Positions 7,839 to 14,069 of a stretch of DNA of 16,016 nucleotides are shown here, piece by piece. The stretch comes from MKRK01 sp001896915 (lineage in GTDB: Bacteria; Bacillota; Clostridia; Oscillospirales; Acutalibacteraceae). Positions within the stretch are counted from its first letter, which is position 1. Each line of letters begins with the position of its first letter. Both the position numbers and the translations under genes were made by a program. The stretch is from NCBI GenBank assembly GCA_937973935.1, contig CALJJF010000126.1, positions 1 through 16,016 of the forward strand, given 5' to 3'. The notes under the pieces are model-generated. The model worked only from the letters and a program-made list of their open reading frames with translations, had not been told where the DNA came from and ran no database searches.

Positions 7839-8510
7839 CTATTGCTGCAGCTTCGGGCCGCTGACATATTCACCATATACATAAAATCGCTTATCAATGT
7901 CGCCAATAAATTTATCGCCGATATAGCAGGTATACAGTACAAGATTGTCCTTTTGATCCGCAAGGTTCAGAAGCTTACTATCAGCAGCCGATTGCGCCGA
8001 CGCTGCCGTTATTCGATATTCATATTTTCCGTATGTGGTTGTGATTCGTATACTGCTGCCGGTTTTGACGTTTTCAAGACCCTTGAAAGCTCCAAAATTA
8101 TGACCTGAAATCAGAGATGTTCCGCCATATCCGGGTATCTTGCTGCCTATATACTGACATGCTCCGTTTTCCAGCTGTTTTGCTCCGTCACCGTAGATCA
8201 GAGGTGTTTTCACTCCGACAGACGGGATATCAACAACGCCATAGGCTTGTCCATAGGCAGGAAAGACAATGTCAGTAAGATTTTTGGTGGGGGAGGTGTC
8301 ATTGGAGGGCGTAAAATCCAGATTAAGATTGGTTCCAAAGTTAGGTGTTTTGTTGTATACCATAACATCCTGATAAAGCTTGTTGTCTTTTATCACAGAG
8401 TTGAATGTGAAAAAAATAAGAAAAGCTCCCAAAATGCTGAATGCAATGGGAATGAAAATGAACAGAAGCAGCCGTGTGATATTCTTTTTTGTTATTGTTA
8501 ATTTACTCAT
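7839..8510 (-). CDS. Class D-type sortase
   Basis: Sortases are membrane-anchored cysteine transpeptidases that cleave a C-terminal sorting signal and join the protein to the cell wall. The 223 residues have the usual size. Seen: N-terminal membrane anchor about 11-40 (inside-to-outside topology), a polar linker to about 85, then the beta-barrel with PSVGVKTPLIYG, the catalytic His137 in ISGHNFG, Cys195 in LVLYTCY and Arg208 in DKRFYVYGEY. The LxTCY plus RFxVYG pattern fits class D better than class A (TLxTC with different flanks) or B. GGAGG lies about 10 bases before the ATG. It follows a secreted protein gene with a C-terminal membrane anchor, its likely substrate, and precedes an unclassified membrane protein gene. 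Confidence 0.9.
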   Translation of the reverse strand: MSKLTITKKNITRLLLFIFIPIAFSILGAFLIFFTFNSVIKDNKLYQDVMVYNKTPNFGTNLNLDFTPSNDTSPTKNLTDIVFPAYGQAYGVVDIPSVGVKTPLIYGDGAKQLENGACQYIGSKIPGYGGTSLISGHNFGAFKGLENVKTGSSIRITTTYGKYEYRITAASAQSAADSKLLNLADQKDNLVLYTCYIGDKFIGDIDKRFYVYGEYVSGPKLQQ

Positions 8511-8540
8511 AAAAACCTGTTCCTCCGGTCAAAATGAAAG

Positions 8541-8570
8541 AAAGCCATAGGGAATCCGTTCTATGGCTTT
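8541..8570 (-). terminator. Hairpin overlapping the stop codon, probable (partial) terminator
   Basis: AAAGCCATAG and CTATGGCTTT form a perfect 10-base stem with a 10-base loop. On the minus strand the sequence after the stem is CTTTCTTTCATTTT, a broken T tract. The stop codon of the upstream gene (8561-8563) lies inside the stem. It stands between the secreted protein gene and the sortase gene, so a leaky terminator that lowers sortase expression relative to its substrate is plausible. Confidence 0.55.
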
Positions 8571-9148
8571 TGTTTATGTTTTAATTGAATATGCTTGATG
8601 CAATAACCGCTCAGAATGGTAAGCAGAAGCAGCACCGATAGCAAAATATAGGGATCGATAATTTTTTTACCGGTCATTTTTACGATGTTTTCATTGGTAA
8701 AAACAGGTTCATTCGTTGCTTTGTCTGTGACAAAAAAATAACGACCGTCAAAGGTAATAAGAAGATTTAATGTACTGCACGCTTTGGATATCTTCTCAAA
8801 AACTACTTTTTTTGTCTGTTGGGTTAAGGAGCCCAGTTGAATGACATGGTCCGTATCAATAGAAATGGATCTATCCTTTGAAATTTCAATGATGGATTCT
8901 TTTAATAACGGCTGGACAATATCAAATTGTTCTTTTGTAATATCTTTTGTCAACAGAAAGTTTTCGATCTGGTTAATATATTGAGGAGGAAAAATAAATG
9001 CAAACTCTTTGGATTGGTAAGTAGTTTTTAATGTTTTCAAAATCTCATTTTCATAGCCGTTTATGCCGGATGCCGATGCGTAGGGCAGTGAGGATAGCAT
9101 CAAAATCAACACAAAGAGCATAACAAACATTTTTTTTATTTCAAACAC
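8561..9148 (-). CDS. Secreted, C-terminally anchored protein; likely sortase substrate
   Basis: A 195-residue exported protein. Seen: signal peptide about 1-27 (KK, long hydrophobic core, SYASASG-like end), a mature region of about 130 residues with PPQYINQIENFL (54-65), a segment VKMTGKK (156-162), a membrane segment about 166-184 and a basic tail (KHIQLKHKQKP). A motif, then a hydrophobic stretch, then positive charges about 38 residues from the end, is the layout of a cell-wall sorting signal, but LPXTG is absent; MTG may take its place. From memory, Firmicutes have sortase-linked secreted proteins with a PxQYINQ motif and a KxTG ending. The start is uncertain: GTG 9148 gives a normal basic signal-peptide start but overlaps its GAGGAG; ATG 9130 has that site 17 bases away. 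It is the first gene of the sortase cluster. Confidence 0.7.
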   Translation of the reverse strand: MFEIKKMFVMLFVLILMLSSLPYASASGINGYENEILKTLKTTYQSKEFAFIFPPQYINQIENFLLTKDITKEQFDIVQPLLKESIIEISKDRSISIDTDHVIQLGSLTQQTKKVVFEKISKACSTLNLLITFDGRYFFVTDKATNEPVFTNENIVKMTGKKIIDPYILLSVLLLLTILSGYCIKHIQLKHKQKP

Positions 9149-9172
9149 TCCTCAATGATTTTAATATAGTAT

Positions 9173-9200
9173 ATTTTAACATAAATATTGATTTTTGCAA
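9173..9200 (-). promoter_or_regulatory. Probable promoter of the sortase cluster
   Basis: On the minus strand TTGCAA (9195-9200), a 16-base spacer and TAAAAT (9173-9178) precede the first gene of the cluster by about 25 bases. Confidence 0.55.
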
Positions 9201-9250
9201 TATGTTTTTTTGATAAAAAGTCAAGGGATATTCTCAAGCAATAATACAGC

Positions 9251-9279
9251 TTGAAATATCATGGAAAAGAAAGTATCAT
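9251..9279 (+). promoter_or_regulatory. Probable promoter of the oxidoreductase gene
   Basis: TTGAAA (9251-9256), a 17-base spacer and TATCAT (9274-9279) match the sigma-A consensus at five of six positions in each box and lie 27 bases before the start codon. Confidence 0.65.
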
Positions 9280-9306
9280 AAGAAATGAAAAAAGCAGAAG
9301 GATTTG

Positions 9307-10299
9307 ATGAATATGATTCGATATGCAACCATAGGGACAGGATGGATTGTGCAAGAGTTTATACAAGGAGCTGAATTGGTTGACGGGCTTTCTCTTTCCG
9401 CAGTTTATTCCCGAAACACAGACACCGGGGAGCGTTTTGCCGCAAAATTCGGTTCGCCGGAAGTATATACGGATTTATGTAAACTGGCTGAGAGCAACAA
9501 AATCGATGCTGTGTATATCGCCAGACCCAATGCTTTGCATTACAAGCAAAGTAAGCTTTTTTTAGAACAAGGAAAACACGTGATCTGTGAGAAGCCGATT
9601 ACGGTCACTCCAAAGGAACATGACGAATTGGCAGACTTAGCATTAAAAAAAGGATTGATCTACATGGAAGCGATCATGATGCTTCATCTTCCTGCAAGAA
9701 AGCGTTTACATGAAGCTTTGGGCAAAATAGGGAACATCACCACTGCCCGGTTTGATTTTTCCCAGTATTCCAGCAAATATGGCATTTTTTTGGACGGGGG
9801 TCTGCCCAATATCTTTAACCCGGAATTGGCGACAGGCTGCTTGATGGATTTGGGGATTTATCCAATCTATGCGGCACTTGATTTGTTCGGCGTGCCGGAA
9901 CGGGTCGTAACAACAGCCGGGTTTTTATCAAGCGGTACAGACGGATTTGGCAATAGCGTTTTTGTCTATGAGGACAAACAGGTCAATTTAAGCTATTCAA
10001 AAATCGGACAAAGCATGCTGGGGTCCGAGATCATAGGAGACAAAGGCACCATTGTAATCCCTTCCATATCAAAGCTGATTGACATGAAGATTGTGTATCA
10101 TGACGGCACTGCGGAAATTCTGACAGGAAACACACAAAAGTATGAGCTGATGAGCCACGAAGCAAGAAGCTTTTTCCGTTATATCACTGATTATGATACC
10201 TACCAAGCGGAATATCAATGCAATTATCATCTTTCACAATCTGTCAGTCGACAACTGGAACAAATGAGAATACAAGCAGGGATTCAGTTTACCGGATAA
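9307..10299 (+). CDS. Gfo/Idh/MocA family NAD(P)-dependent oxidoreductase
   Basis: Members oxidise or reduce sugars, polyols and related compounds with NAD(P); the substrate here cannot be told. Start at ATG 9307 (330 residues) because AAGG stands 5 bases upstream; a TTG at 9304 and an ATG at 9313 are alternatives. Seen: Rossmann fold at the N-terminus with the nucleotide-binding GTGWI (10-14), the hallmark CEKP (94-97) whose lysine takes part in catalysis, IARPNALHY before it, and MDLGIYPIYAALDLFG (180-195) of the C-terminal sheet domain, where the DLGIYP motif is typical of the group. Length fits the family. It has its own promoter, diverges from the sortase cluster and shows no functional link with its neighbours. 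Confidence 0.93.
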   Translation: MNMIRYATIGTGWIVQEFIQGAELVDGLSLSAVYSRNTDTGERFAAKFGSPEVYTDLCKLAESNKIDAVYIARPNALHYKQSKLFLEQGKHVICEKPITVTPKEHDELADLALKKGLIYMEAIMMLHLPARKRLHEALGKIGNITTARFDFSQYSSKYGIFLDGGLPNIFNPELATGCLMDLGIYPIYAALDLFGVPERVVTTAGFLSSGTDGFGNSVFVYEDKQVNLSYSKIGQSMLGSEIIGDKGTIVIPSISKLIDMKIVYHDGTAEILTGNTQKYELMSHEARSFFRYITDYDTYQAEYQCNYHLSQSVSRQLEQMRIQAGIQFTG

Positions 10300-10423
10300 A
10301 AACCACATTGGTCCGTTATTCGGATCAGGACCAGCAATTGATACACAGATAGAATTATGCAGTAAATGGTCAGTGCTAGATCATCGTCATTGCTTCATGT
10401 CGGATGATAGGATGTGACGGGAG

Positions 10424-10453
10424 ACATTTATTTGAAGAAAAACAGTAAATGTC
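10424..10453. repeat. Inverted repeat just upstream of the lipoprotein promoter
   Basis: GACATTTA (10424-10431) and TAAATGTC (10446-10453) form a perfect 8-base inverted repeat with a 14-base centre. It ends one base before the likely -35 box. No T run follows directly, so an operator is as likely as a terminator for the preceding gene. Confidence 0.4.
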
Positions 10454-10454
10454 G

Positions 10455-10483
10455 TTGTATTTTCTTCTATTTTATGTAATAAT
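10455..10483 (+). promoter_or_regulatory. Possible promoter of the lipoprotein gene
   Basis: TTGTAT (10455-10460), 17 bases and AATAAT (10478-10483), with a TG one base before the -10 box as in extended -10 promoters. Start of transcription would be near 10490, giving a leader of about 20 bases. Confidence 0.45.
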
Positions 10484-10510
10484 AGTATTTATCAGTATAT
10501 GGAGGGAAAT

Positions 10511-11152
10511 ATGAAGAAGACAATTTTTTTATTGGGACTGGCTTTTTTGCTTAGCTTTGCATTGACAGGCTGTGATAAGACGACAAAGACAGCCAACACG
10601 GACGCGGCCACAACAGCTATAGTGACAGCAAGTACCACAGAAGCATTTACTTCGGCTGTTACCACAACGCAGGAAGAAACAACAACGGCAACAACTTCAG
10701 AGACCACCAAAGCAACTACCAAAGCAACTACCAAAGCAACCACCAAGGCGACCACCAAAGCAACGACCAAGGCGACTACCAAGGCAACCACCAAGGCGAC
10801 TACCAAAGCGACCACCAAGGCGACCACGTCAAGTCAAACGAATAAAATCCTACAGGAATATGTAGATTCAATGCAGGCATCCATTGATGAAATTGAATCA
10901 TCGTTTAACGGTACGCTAAGTATTGATGTGATAGCGAGAGGGAACTCAATTGTTCTAATTTATCAATACAACATGGACATACCTAACACACCTGAGATGA
11001 AAAAACAACTTGATGCAGCTCTTGATGCTTCAAAGGGAACGTTCATTGCCATCGTCGATGAACTCAAAGAAGCGGGTGTTGATAATCCGTCGGTGATTAT
11101 TGAATACAAATTCAAAGACGGAACGTTGATTACATCAAAAGAGTTTAAGTAG
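10511..11152 (+). CDS. Lipoprotein with TTKA-repeat linker and DUF4854-like domain
   Basis: A 213-residue exported lipoprotein of unknown function. ATG 10511 is chosen because GGAGG lies 5 bases upstream; an ATG at 10499 overlaps that site. Seen: lipoprotein signal peptide MKKTIFLLGLAFLLSFALTG with lipobox LTGC and lipidated Cys21; a Thr/Ala-rich stretch 24-64; ten exact TTKA tetrapeptides (65-104); and a C-terminal domain (about 112-213) with EYVDSMQASIDEIE, ARGNSIVLIYQY, a helix ending in DELKEAGV and the terminal YKFKDGTLITSKEF, which resembles DUF4854 domains often found in clostridial lipoproteins (from memory). The linker would hold the domain away from the membrane and may be O-glycosylated; that is inference. 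A strong terminator follows the stop within six bases. Confidence 0.85.
   Translation: MKKTIFLLGLAFLLSFALTGCDKTTKTANTDAATTAIVTASTTEAFTSAVTTTQEETTTATTSETTKATTKATTKATTKATTKATTKATTKATTKATTKATTKATTSSQTNKILQEYVDSMQASIDEIESSFNGTLSIDVIARGNSIVLIYQYNMDIPNTPEMKKQLDAALDASKGTFIAIVDELKEAGVDNPSVIIEYKFKDGTLITSKEFK
10703..10822 (+). repeat. Ten tandem 12-base units encoding TTKA
   Basis: Ten in-frame copies of the 12-base unit ACN ACC AAR GCR lie inside the lipoprotein gene. The units differ only at the third positions of the first, third and fourth codons, while the second codon is always ACC, so the peptide is identical in all ten. Confidence 0.95.
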
Positions 11153-11157
11153 AAACC

Positions 11158-11190
11158 AAACCGCCCATGCTTATGCATGGGCGGTTTTTT
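11158..11190. terminator. Strong, probably bidirectional terminator
   Basis: AAACCGCCCATGC and GCATGGGCGGTTT form a perfect 13-base stem with the loop TTAT, followed by TTTTTT on the plus strand. It lies between the lipoprotein gene (plus) and the diguanylate cyclase gene (minus). On the minus strand TTTGGTTTC follows the stem, which may serve the other unit less efficiently. Confidence 0.92.
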
Positions 11191-11222
11191 ATGATAAGTC
11201 AAGGAGGATGAGGAGGCAATGA

Positions 11223-12752
11223 TCACAGCACGGTGATACGGTTGCGACCCTGATCCTTGGATACATAAAGGGCCTTATCTGCTCTGCGCATCATACTTTC
11301 CAGTGTCTGGTCAGCAAGCCGCTTTGTCAAGCCCATACTGACAGTAACATAGAATTGATGGCTGCGATACTTGTAGGGATGCTGTTCGATTTGTTTGAGG
11401 AGTATATGCAATGACTGCTCTATTTCAAGGTCGCTGAAGCCTGTTTGCAGCACAGCAAATTCTTCGCCGCCAAGGCGTGCAATTAAACTATCCGGGCTGA
11501 AATGTGCTTTCAGCATCCTGCCAAACTCCCGAATGACCAAATCCCCTGCGGGATGACCGTATTGATCGTTCACGTTCTTGAAATGGTCCAAATCCATCAT
11601 GACTAGATGCAATGGTTCCTCACAGTGGCTGACTTGGGCGATCCGCTTTTGTCCCATATGGATAAATGCCCTTCTGTTGTGAAGCGCGCTTAGTTCATCT
11701 GTCATGGCCAGTTTTTTGAATTCATCATTCAGCTGATAGATTTCTGTAACATCCCGGATGGTCTTAATCCATCCGCTGGGAACTTTGTGATGATCAATGT
11801 TTTTTGTGGTTATATCGTAATAACGCTCCTGTTCGTTGATTCGTAGCTTCACAACCGATGTTTCCGGCTTTTTCAATCCCTCCAGAAGGTCGGGAACCGA
11901 ACGGAATAAACCGGCAAGGGATCCGTCTGCCATATTGATATGGATTTGCTCAAAAAGCTGTTTTGCGCTTTTGTTGTAGTCCAGTACATTATATCGTCGG
12001 TTCACCAATAAGATAGCGTCACTGCTGGCCTCAAAAACTCTGCTTCTTGCAATGGATTTTGTCTCCAGAAAATCATAACGGGCTATCGCCAAAATCACCA
12101 TGATACAGGGGATAGGAAGGAAACAAGCCATATAATCGATGGTCAAGCCAAAAGGCTTGAGATAAGTGAAAATCAATCCAAGAACAGCAAAGACGGAGGC
12201 GATAATTGTAAGAATAATTTTACCCTTTTGCTTTACCTCGCTTTTTACCGAATCATGCACGAACAATGCCATTGTCAACAAAATCATTGACATAGAATGA
12301 ACCAGCTGAACAAACATCCATGGTCCCGGTGTTTTTACCAAAGTCAGAATCCCGTATTCATCCATAAATTTTAAGGATGTAAAATATAGATGATGGTAGC
12401 TGTTTGTAAACCGAAGCAGCATGGTTATGATCGGAATGATAAAGATTGCTGCAAACAATATTTTTTTATAACGATGGAAATGACCGGTGTATTGAAGTCC
12501 TGTCGTTAGCCACAAGGCAGAAACAAAGGGGATTCCGATGTATTCAACCATATTCCAGAAAAGGATTTGGTGGGGCTCGGATGAATTTAACTCTAAAGTG
12601 TAACCCAGTATATAAAAGCAGACTGCCAAGCATAACAGCAACATTGTTCTTGCAAAGGAAGAACCGTTCAAGGTTCGGATATGCACAGCCCAATAGATGG
12701 ATGACACAACCATACTGATTAAATACAAAGATACCAGGTTTATAAGTAACAT
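11223..12752 (-). CDS. Membrane 7TM-PAS-GGDEF diguanylate cyclase
   Basis: Predicted to make cyclic di-GMP from two GTP in response to a membrane or ligand signal. ATG 12752 (509 residues) has GGGGG 7 bases upstream; an ATG at 12797 would add 15 residues but lacks a ribosome binding site. Seen: seven hydrophobic segments in residues 1-225 with the ILGYTLEL, FWNMVEYIGIPF and LQYTGH motifs of the N-terminal 7TM histidine-kinase-type sensor domain; a PAS domain about 238-335 (VFEASSDAILLVNRRYNVLDYN, then GWIKTIRDVTE); and a GGDEF domain about 345-509 with DELSALHNRRAF, MMDLDHFKNVNDQYGH and the active-site GGEEF (428-432). All catalytic signature residues are present. The RxxD inhibitory site is missing: FSPD stands where RxxD is expected. 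Single-gene unit with its own promoter. Confidence 0.93.
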   Translation of the reverse strand: MLLINLVSLYLISMVVSSIYWAVHIRTLNGSSFARTMLLLCLAVCFYILGYTLELNSSEPHQILFWNMVEYIGIPFVSALWLTTGLQYTGHFHRYKKILFAAIFIIPIITMLLRFTNSYHHLYFTSLKFMDEYGILTLVKTPGPWMFVQLVHSMSMILLTMALFVHDSVKSEVKQKGKIILTIIASVFAVLGLIFTYLKPFGLTIDYMACFLPIPCIMVILAIARYDFLETKSIARSRVFEASSDAILLVNRRYNVLDYNKSAKQLFEQIHINMADGSLAGLFRSVPDLLEGLKKPETSVVKLRINEQERYYDITTKNIDHHKVPSGWIKTIRDVTEIYQLNDEFKKLAMTDELSALHNRRAFIHMGQKRIAQVSHCEEPLHLVMMDLDHFKNVNDQYGHPAGDLVIREFGRMLKAHFSPDSLIARLGGEEFAVLQTGFSDLEIEQSLHILLKQIEQHPYKYRSHQFYVTVSMGLTKRLADQTLESMMRRADKALYVSKDQGRNRITVL

Positions 12753-12970
12753 CAAAACACCCCCGTCTGCAGAATAACAGTGATCAAAAAAAAGCATGTC
12801 AAATCGTTGGGATTCATCATTGTTCCGTATTGAAGGAGATACAAATATTAAGGATATGGTGTTTTGATGAGGAAGTTATGCATACCCAGAGTATTCTTGG
12901 TAGGATGGCGGTGAAATATAATTTGCGGATTATGTATGTGATAAGTATCTCTAGAGATGAATCTGTATGT
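12753..12970 (-). other. Long leader of the diguanylate cyclase gene, no recognised RNA element
   Basis: If the promoter at 12971-12999 is used, the leader is about 210 bases. I looked for the conserved core of c-di-GMP riboswitches (GCAAA near the ligand pocket and the paired arms) and did not find it. The visible structures are the palindrome ATCTCTAGAGAT (12947-12958) right after the promoter and TCTGCAGA close to the ribosome binding site. The short plus-strand frames here have no ribosome binding site or family resemblance. Confidence 0.4.
12947..12958. promoter_or_regulatory. Palindrome at the start of the diguanylate cyclase transcript, possible operator
   Basis: ATCTCTAGAGAT is a perfect 12-base palindrome located 13-24 bases downstream of the -10 box of the minus-strand promoter, a typical place for a repressor to block RNA polymerase. 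Confidence 0.35.
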
Positions 12971-12999
12971 ATTATACCATTGAATTTAGTGAATTTCAA
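12971..12999 (-). promoter_or_regulatory. Probable sigma-A promoter of the diguanylate cyclase gene
   Basis: On the minus strand TTGAAA (12994-12999), 17 bases and a perfect TATAAT (12971-12976). The next gene on this strand is the diguanylate cyclase. Confidence 0.7.
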
Positions 13000-13090
13000 T
13001 GATACTGACAATTTTGTCTTGCTTGTCGGGCTTATTTTGAGAACTTTTGCTTCAGGTTTTCTGCGATACAACAATCAAAGTAAAGTGAGA

Positions 13091-13138
13091 GTATGCAGCG
13101 GATAAAATCACGGAAGATTTCGTGATTTTTAAGCATAC
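13091..13138 (-). terminator. Probable terminator of the Rnf-apbE operon
   Basis: An inner stem AAAATCACG/CGTGATTTT (13104-13112, 13121-13129) with an 8-base loop sits inside an outer GTATGC/GCATAC pair (13091-13096, 13133-13138). On the minus strand TTTT follows the inner stem. It lies about 75 bases after the last stop of the operon. The AT-rich stem and short T run keep confidence moderate. Bases 13139-13212 show nothing else. Confidence 0.5.
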
Positions 13139-13212
13139 GACGCCAGAAGGATACGATATAGCACAATGCTGCAAATGAACCGTGAAAAGCAAGGCACAAT
13201 TTGTTTGTGACA

Positions 13213-13711
13213 TCAATCTGCTTTGATCCGAAGGACTGCCACACCCGCCAAAAGTCCAACTGCTGTACCTGAGACAATGCCGGAAACCAGCAAAACAGGC
13301 AGATAATAGATGAGAGTGGCTGTTTTGAGTAAAAAGGCTGCACAGACGATCTGCCCGATATTGTGGGCAATTCCGCCGGAAACGCTGACGCCGACGATTC
13401 CGAAAAATCAGCATGACAAGAAGGCTAAAGGCACCGCCGCAAAAACTATACAGCAGCATAAGGGGTCCGCCGAACAGAAGCCCGGAAATGACCATCCGGG
13501 CGACGGCTATGAGAAAGGTCTCACTGGGCTTCATTTGATAAAGCGCAAACATGACTACAATGTTGGACAAGCCAAGCTTGATTCCCGGAATGCCAAAATT
13601 GATCGGGATCAGAAATTCGATATATGAAAAAACAAAAGCGACAGAAATCAGCAGGGCAAAAAGAGCCGTTTTCTTTGCGATATGATGATTACTGCGCAAA
13701 CGCATCCACAT
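13213..13711 (-). pseudogene. Gx transporter family protein (heptaprenyl-diphosphate-synthase component I-like), frameshifted
   Basis: The family consists of small integral membrane proteins, probably S-component-like transporters, often next to apbE and rnf genes; substrate unknown. The first frame (13711-13400) gives about 104 residues including IEFLIPINFGIPGIKLGLSN and LLFGGPLMLLYSFCGG. It then runs into an Arg-rich wrong frame (RNRRRQRFRRN). The expected continuation IVGVSVSGGIAHNIGQ and YYLPVLLVSGIVSG is in another frame from 13398 to the TGA at 13213-13215. The break is at about 13399. Compared with the family, about six residues between LVMLIFR and IVGVS appear lost, so a small deletion is more likely than a single-base change; this is from memory. 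The start ATG 13711 has AAGGA 5 bases upstream and overlaps the preceding gene by 23 bases. A sequence error is the main alternative. Confidence 0.8.
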
Positions 13712-14057
13712 CCCGTTCCTTGGCATTCACAATGGTTACAACAACCTTGTTGGGCAGACAGATGATACTCTCATCCGTTCTGGAGATTTTTCTATGATGC
13801 ACGCATATTTGGTCGTTACAATCAGCAGACTCCATAAATGCGTATCCGTCCTTGATCACCAATGTATTGGTTCGTCCGATGGGTATCACAGCATCTTGGT
13901 CAAGGCGAACCGTTGCAAAAGATTTCCCCGCTATCGTGATTTGTACCAACGCGCCCTTATCCACAAAAAAGCGTAAGAAAACAAAGACAAGCAACGCTGT
14001 CAGGAGAAGGCCGACAATCAATAACAGATCGCGTTTTAACAAAAGCTTCTTTTTCAT
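13689..14057 (-). CDS. NusG domain II-containing exported protein
   Basis: A 122-residue protein with an N-terminal membrane anchor (basic MKKKLLLKRD, hydrophobic about 10-30) and an extracytoplasmic NusG-domain-II fold; it has no transcription role that I know of. Seen: VQITIAGKSFATVRLDQD, the glycine-rich turn before TLVIKDGYAFM, and ESADCNDQICVHHRKISR, whose two cysteines (CxxxxC followed by HH) are typical of this exported group. ATG 14057 is preferred, with AGGG 10 bases upstream; GTG 14066 would be one base from that site. It lies 12 bases after apbE and overlaps the next gene. In Firmicutes this domain, ApbE and the Gx transporter family recur together, suggesting a shared redox or flavin-related function. 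Confidence 0.85.
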   Translation of the reverse strand: MKKKLLLKRDLLLIVGLLLTALLVFVFLRFFVDKGALVQITIAGKSFATVRLDQDAVIPIGRTNTLVIKDGYAFMESADCNDQICVHHRKISRTDESIICLPNKVVVTIVNAKERDVDAFAQ

Positions 14058-14069
14058 TCGTAGCACACC

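Noticed and set aside
10309..10333. TGGTCC/GGACCA inverted repeat after the oxidoreductase gene as a terminator
   Set aside because: The stem is six bases with a 13-base centre and no T run follows on the plus strand.
10703..10822. Regular repeat that could suggest a CRISPR array
   Set aside because: Units are 12 bases, contiguous and in frame, with no spacers.
10492..10827. Minus-strand open frame rich in repeated VALV
   Set aside because: It is the antisense of the TTKA repeat in the lipoprotein gene; the low-complexity hydrophobic protein is an artefact of the repeat.
12753..12970. Expected c-di-GMP riboswitch in front of a diguanylate cyclase
   Set aside because: The conserved ligand-pocket sequences of the known c-di-GMP classes are not seen in the leader.
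12830..13105. Overlapping short open frames on both strands between the diguanylate cyclase and the Rnf operon
   Set aside because: No ribosome binding site on an ATG, no recognisable domain, and the stretch contains a good minus-strand promoter and a hairpin instead.
13032..13370. Separate minus-strand gene covering the second half of the Gx transporter region
   Set aside because: Its conserved part is the frameshifted continuation of the same Gx gene; the rest, past the stop at 13213 in the true frame, has no family resemblance.
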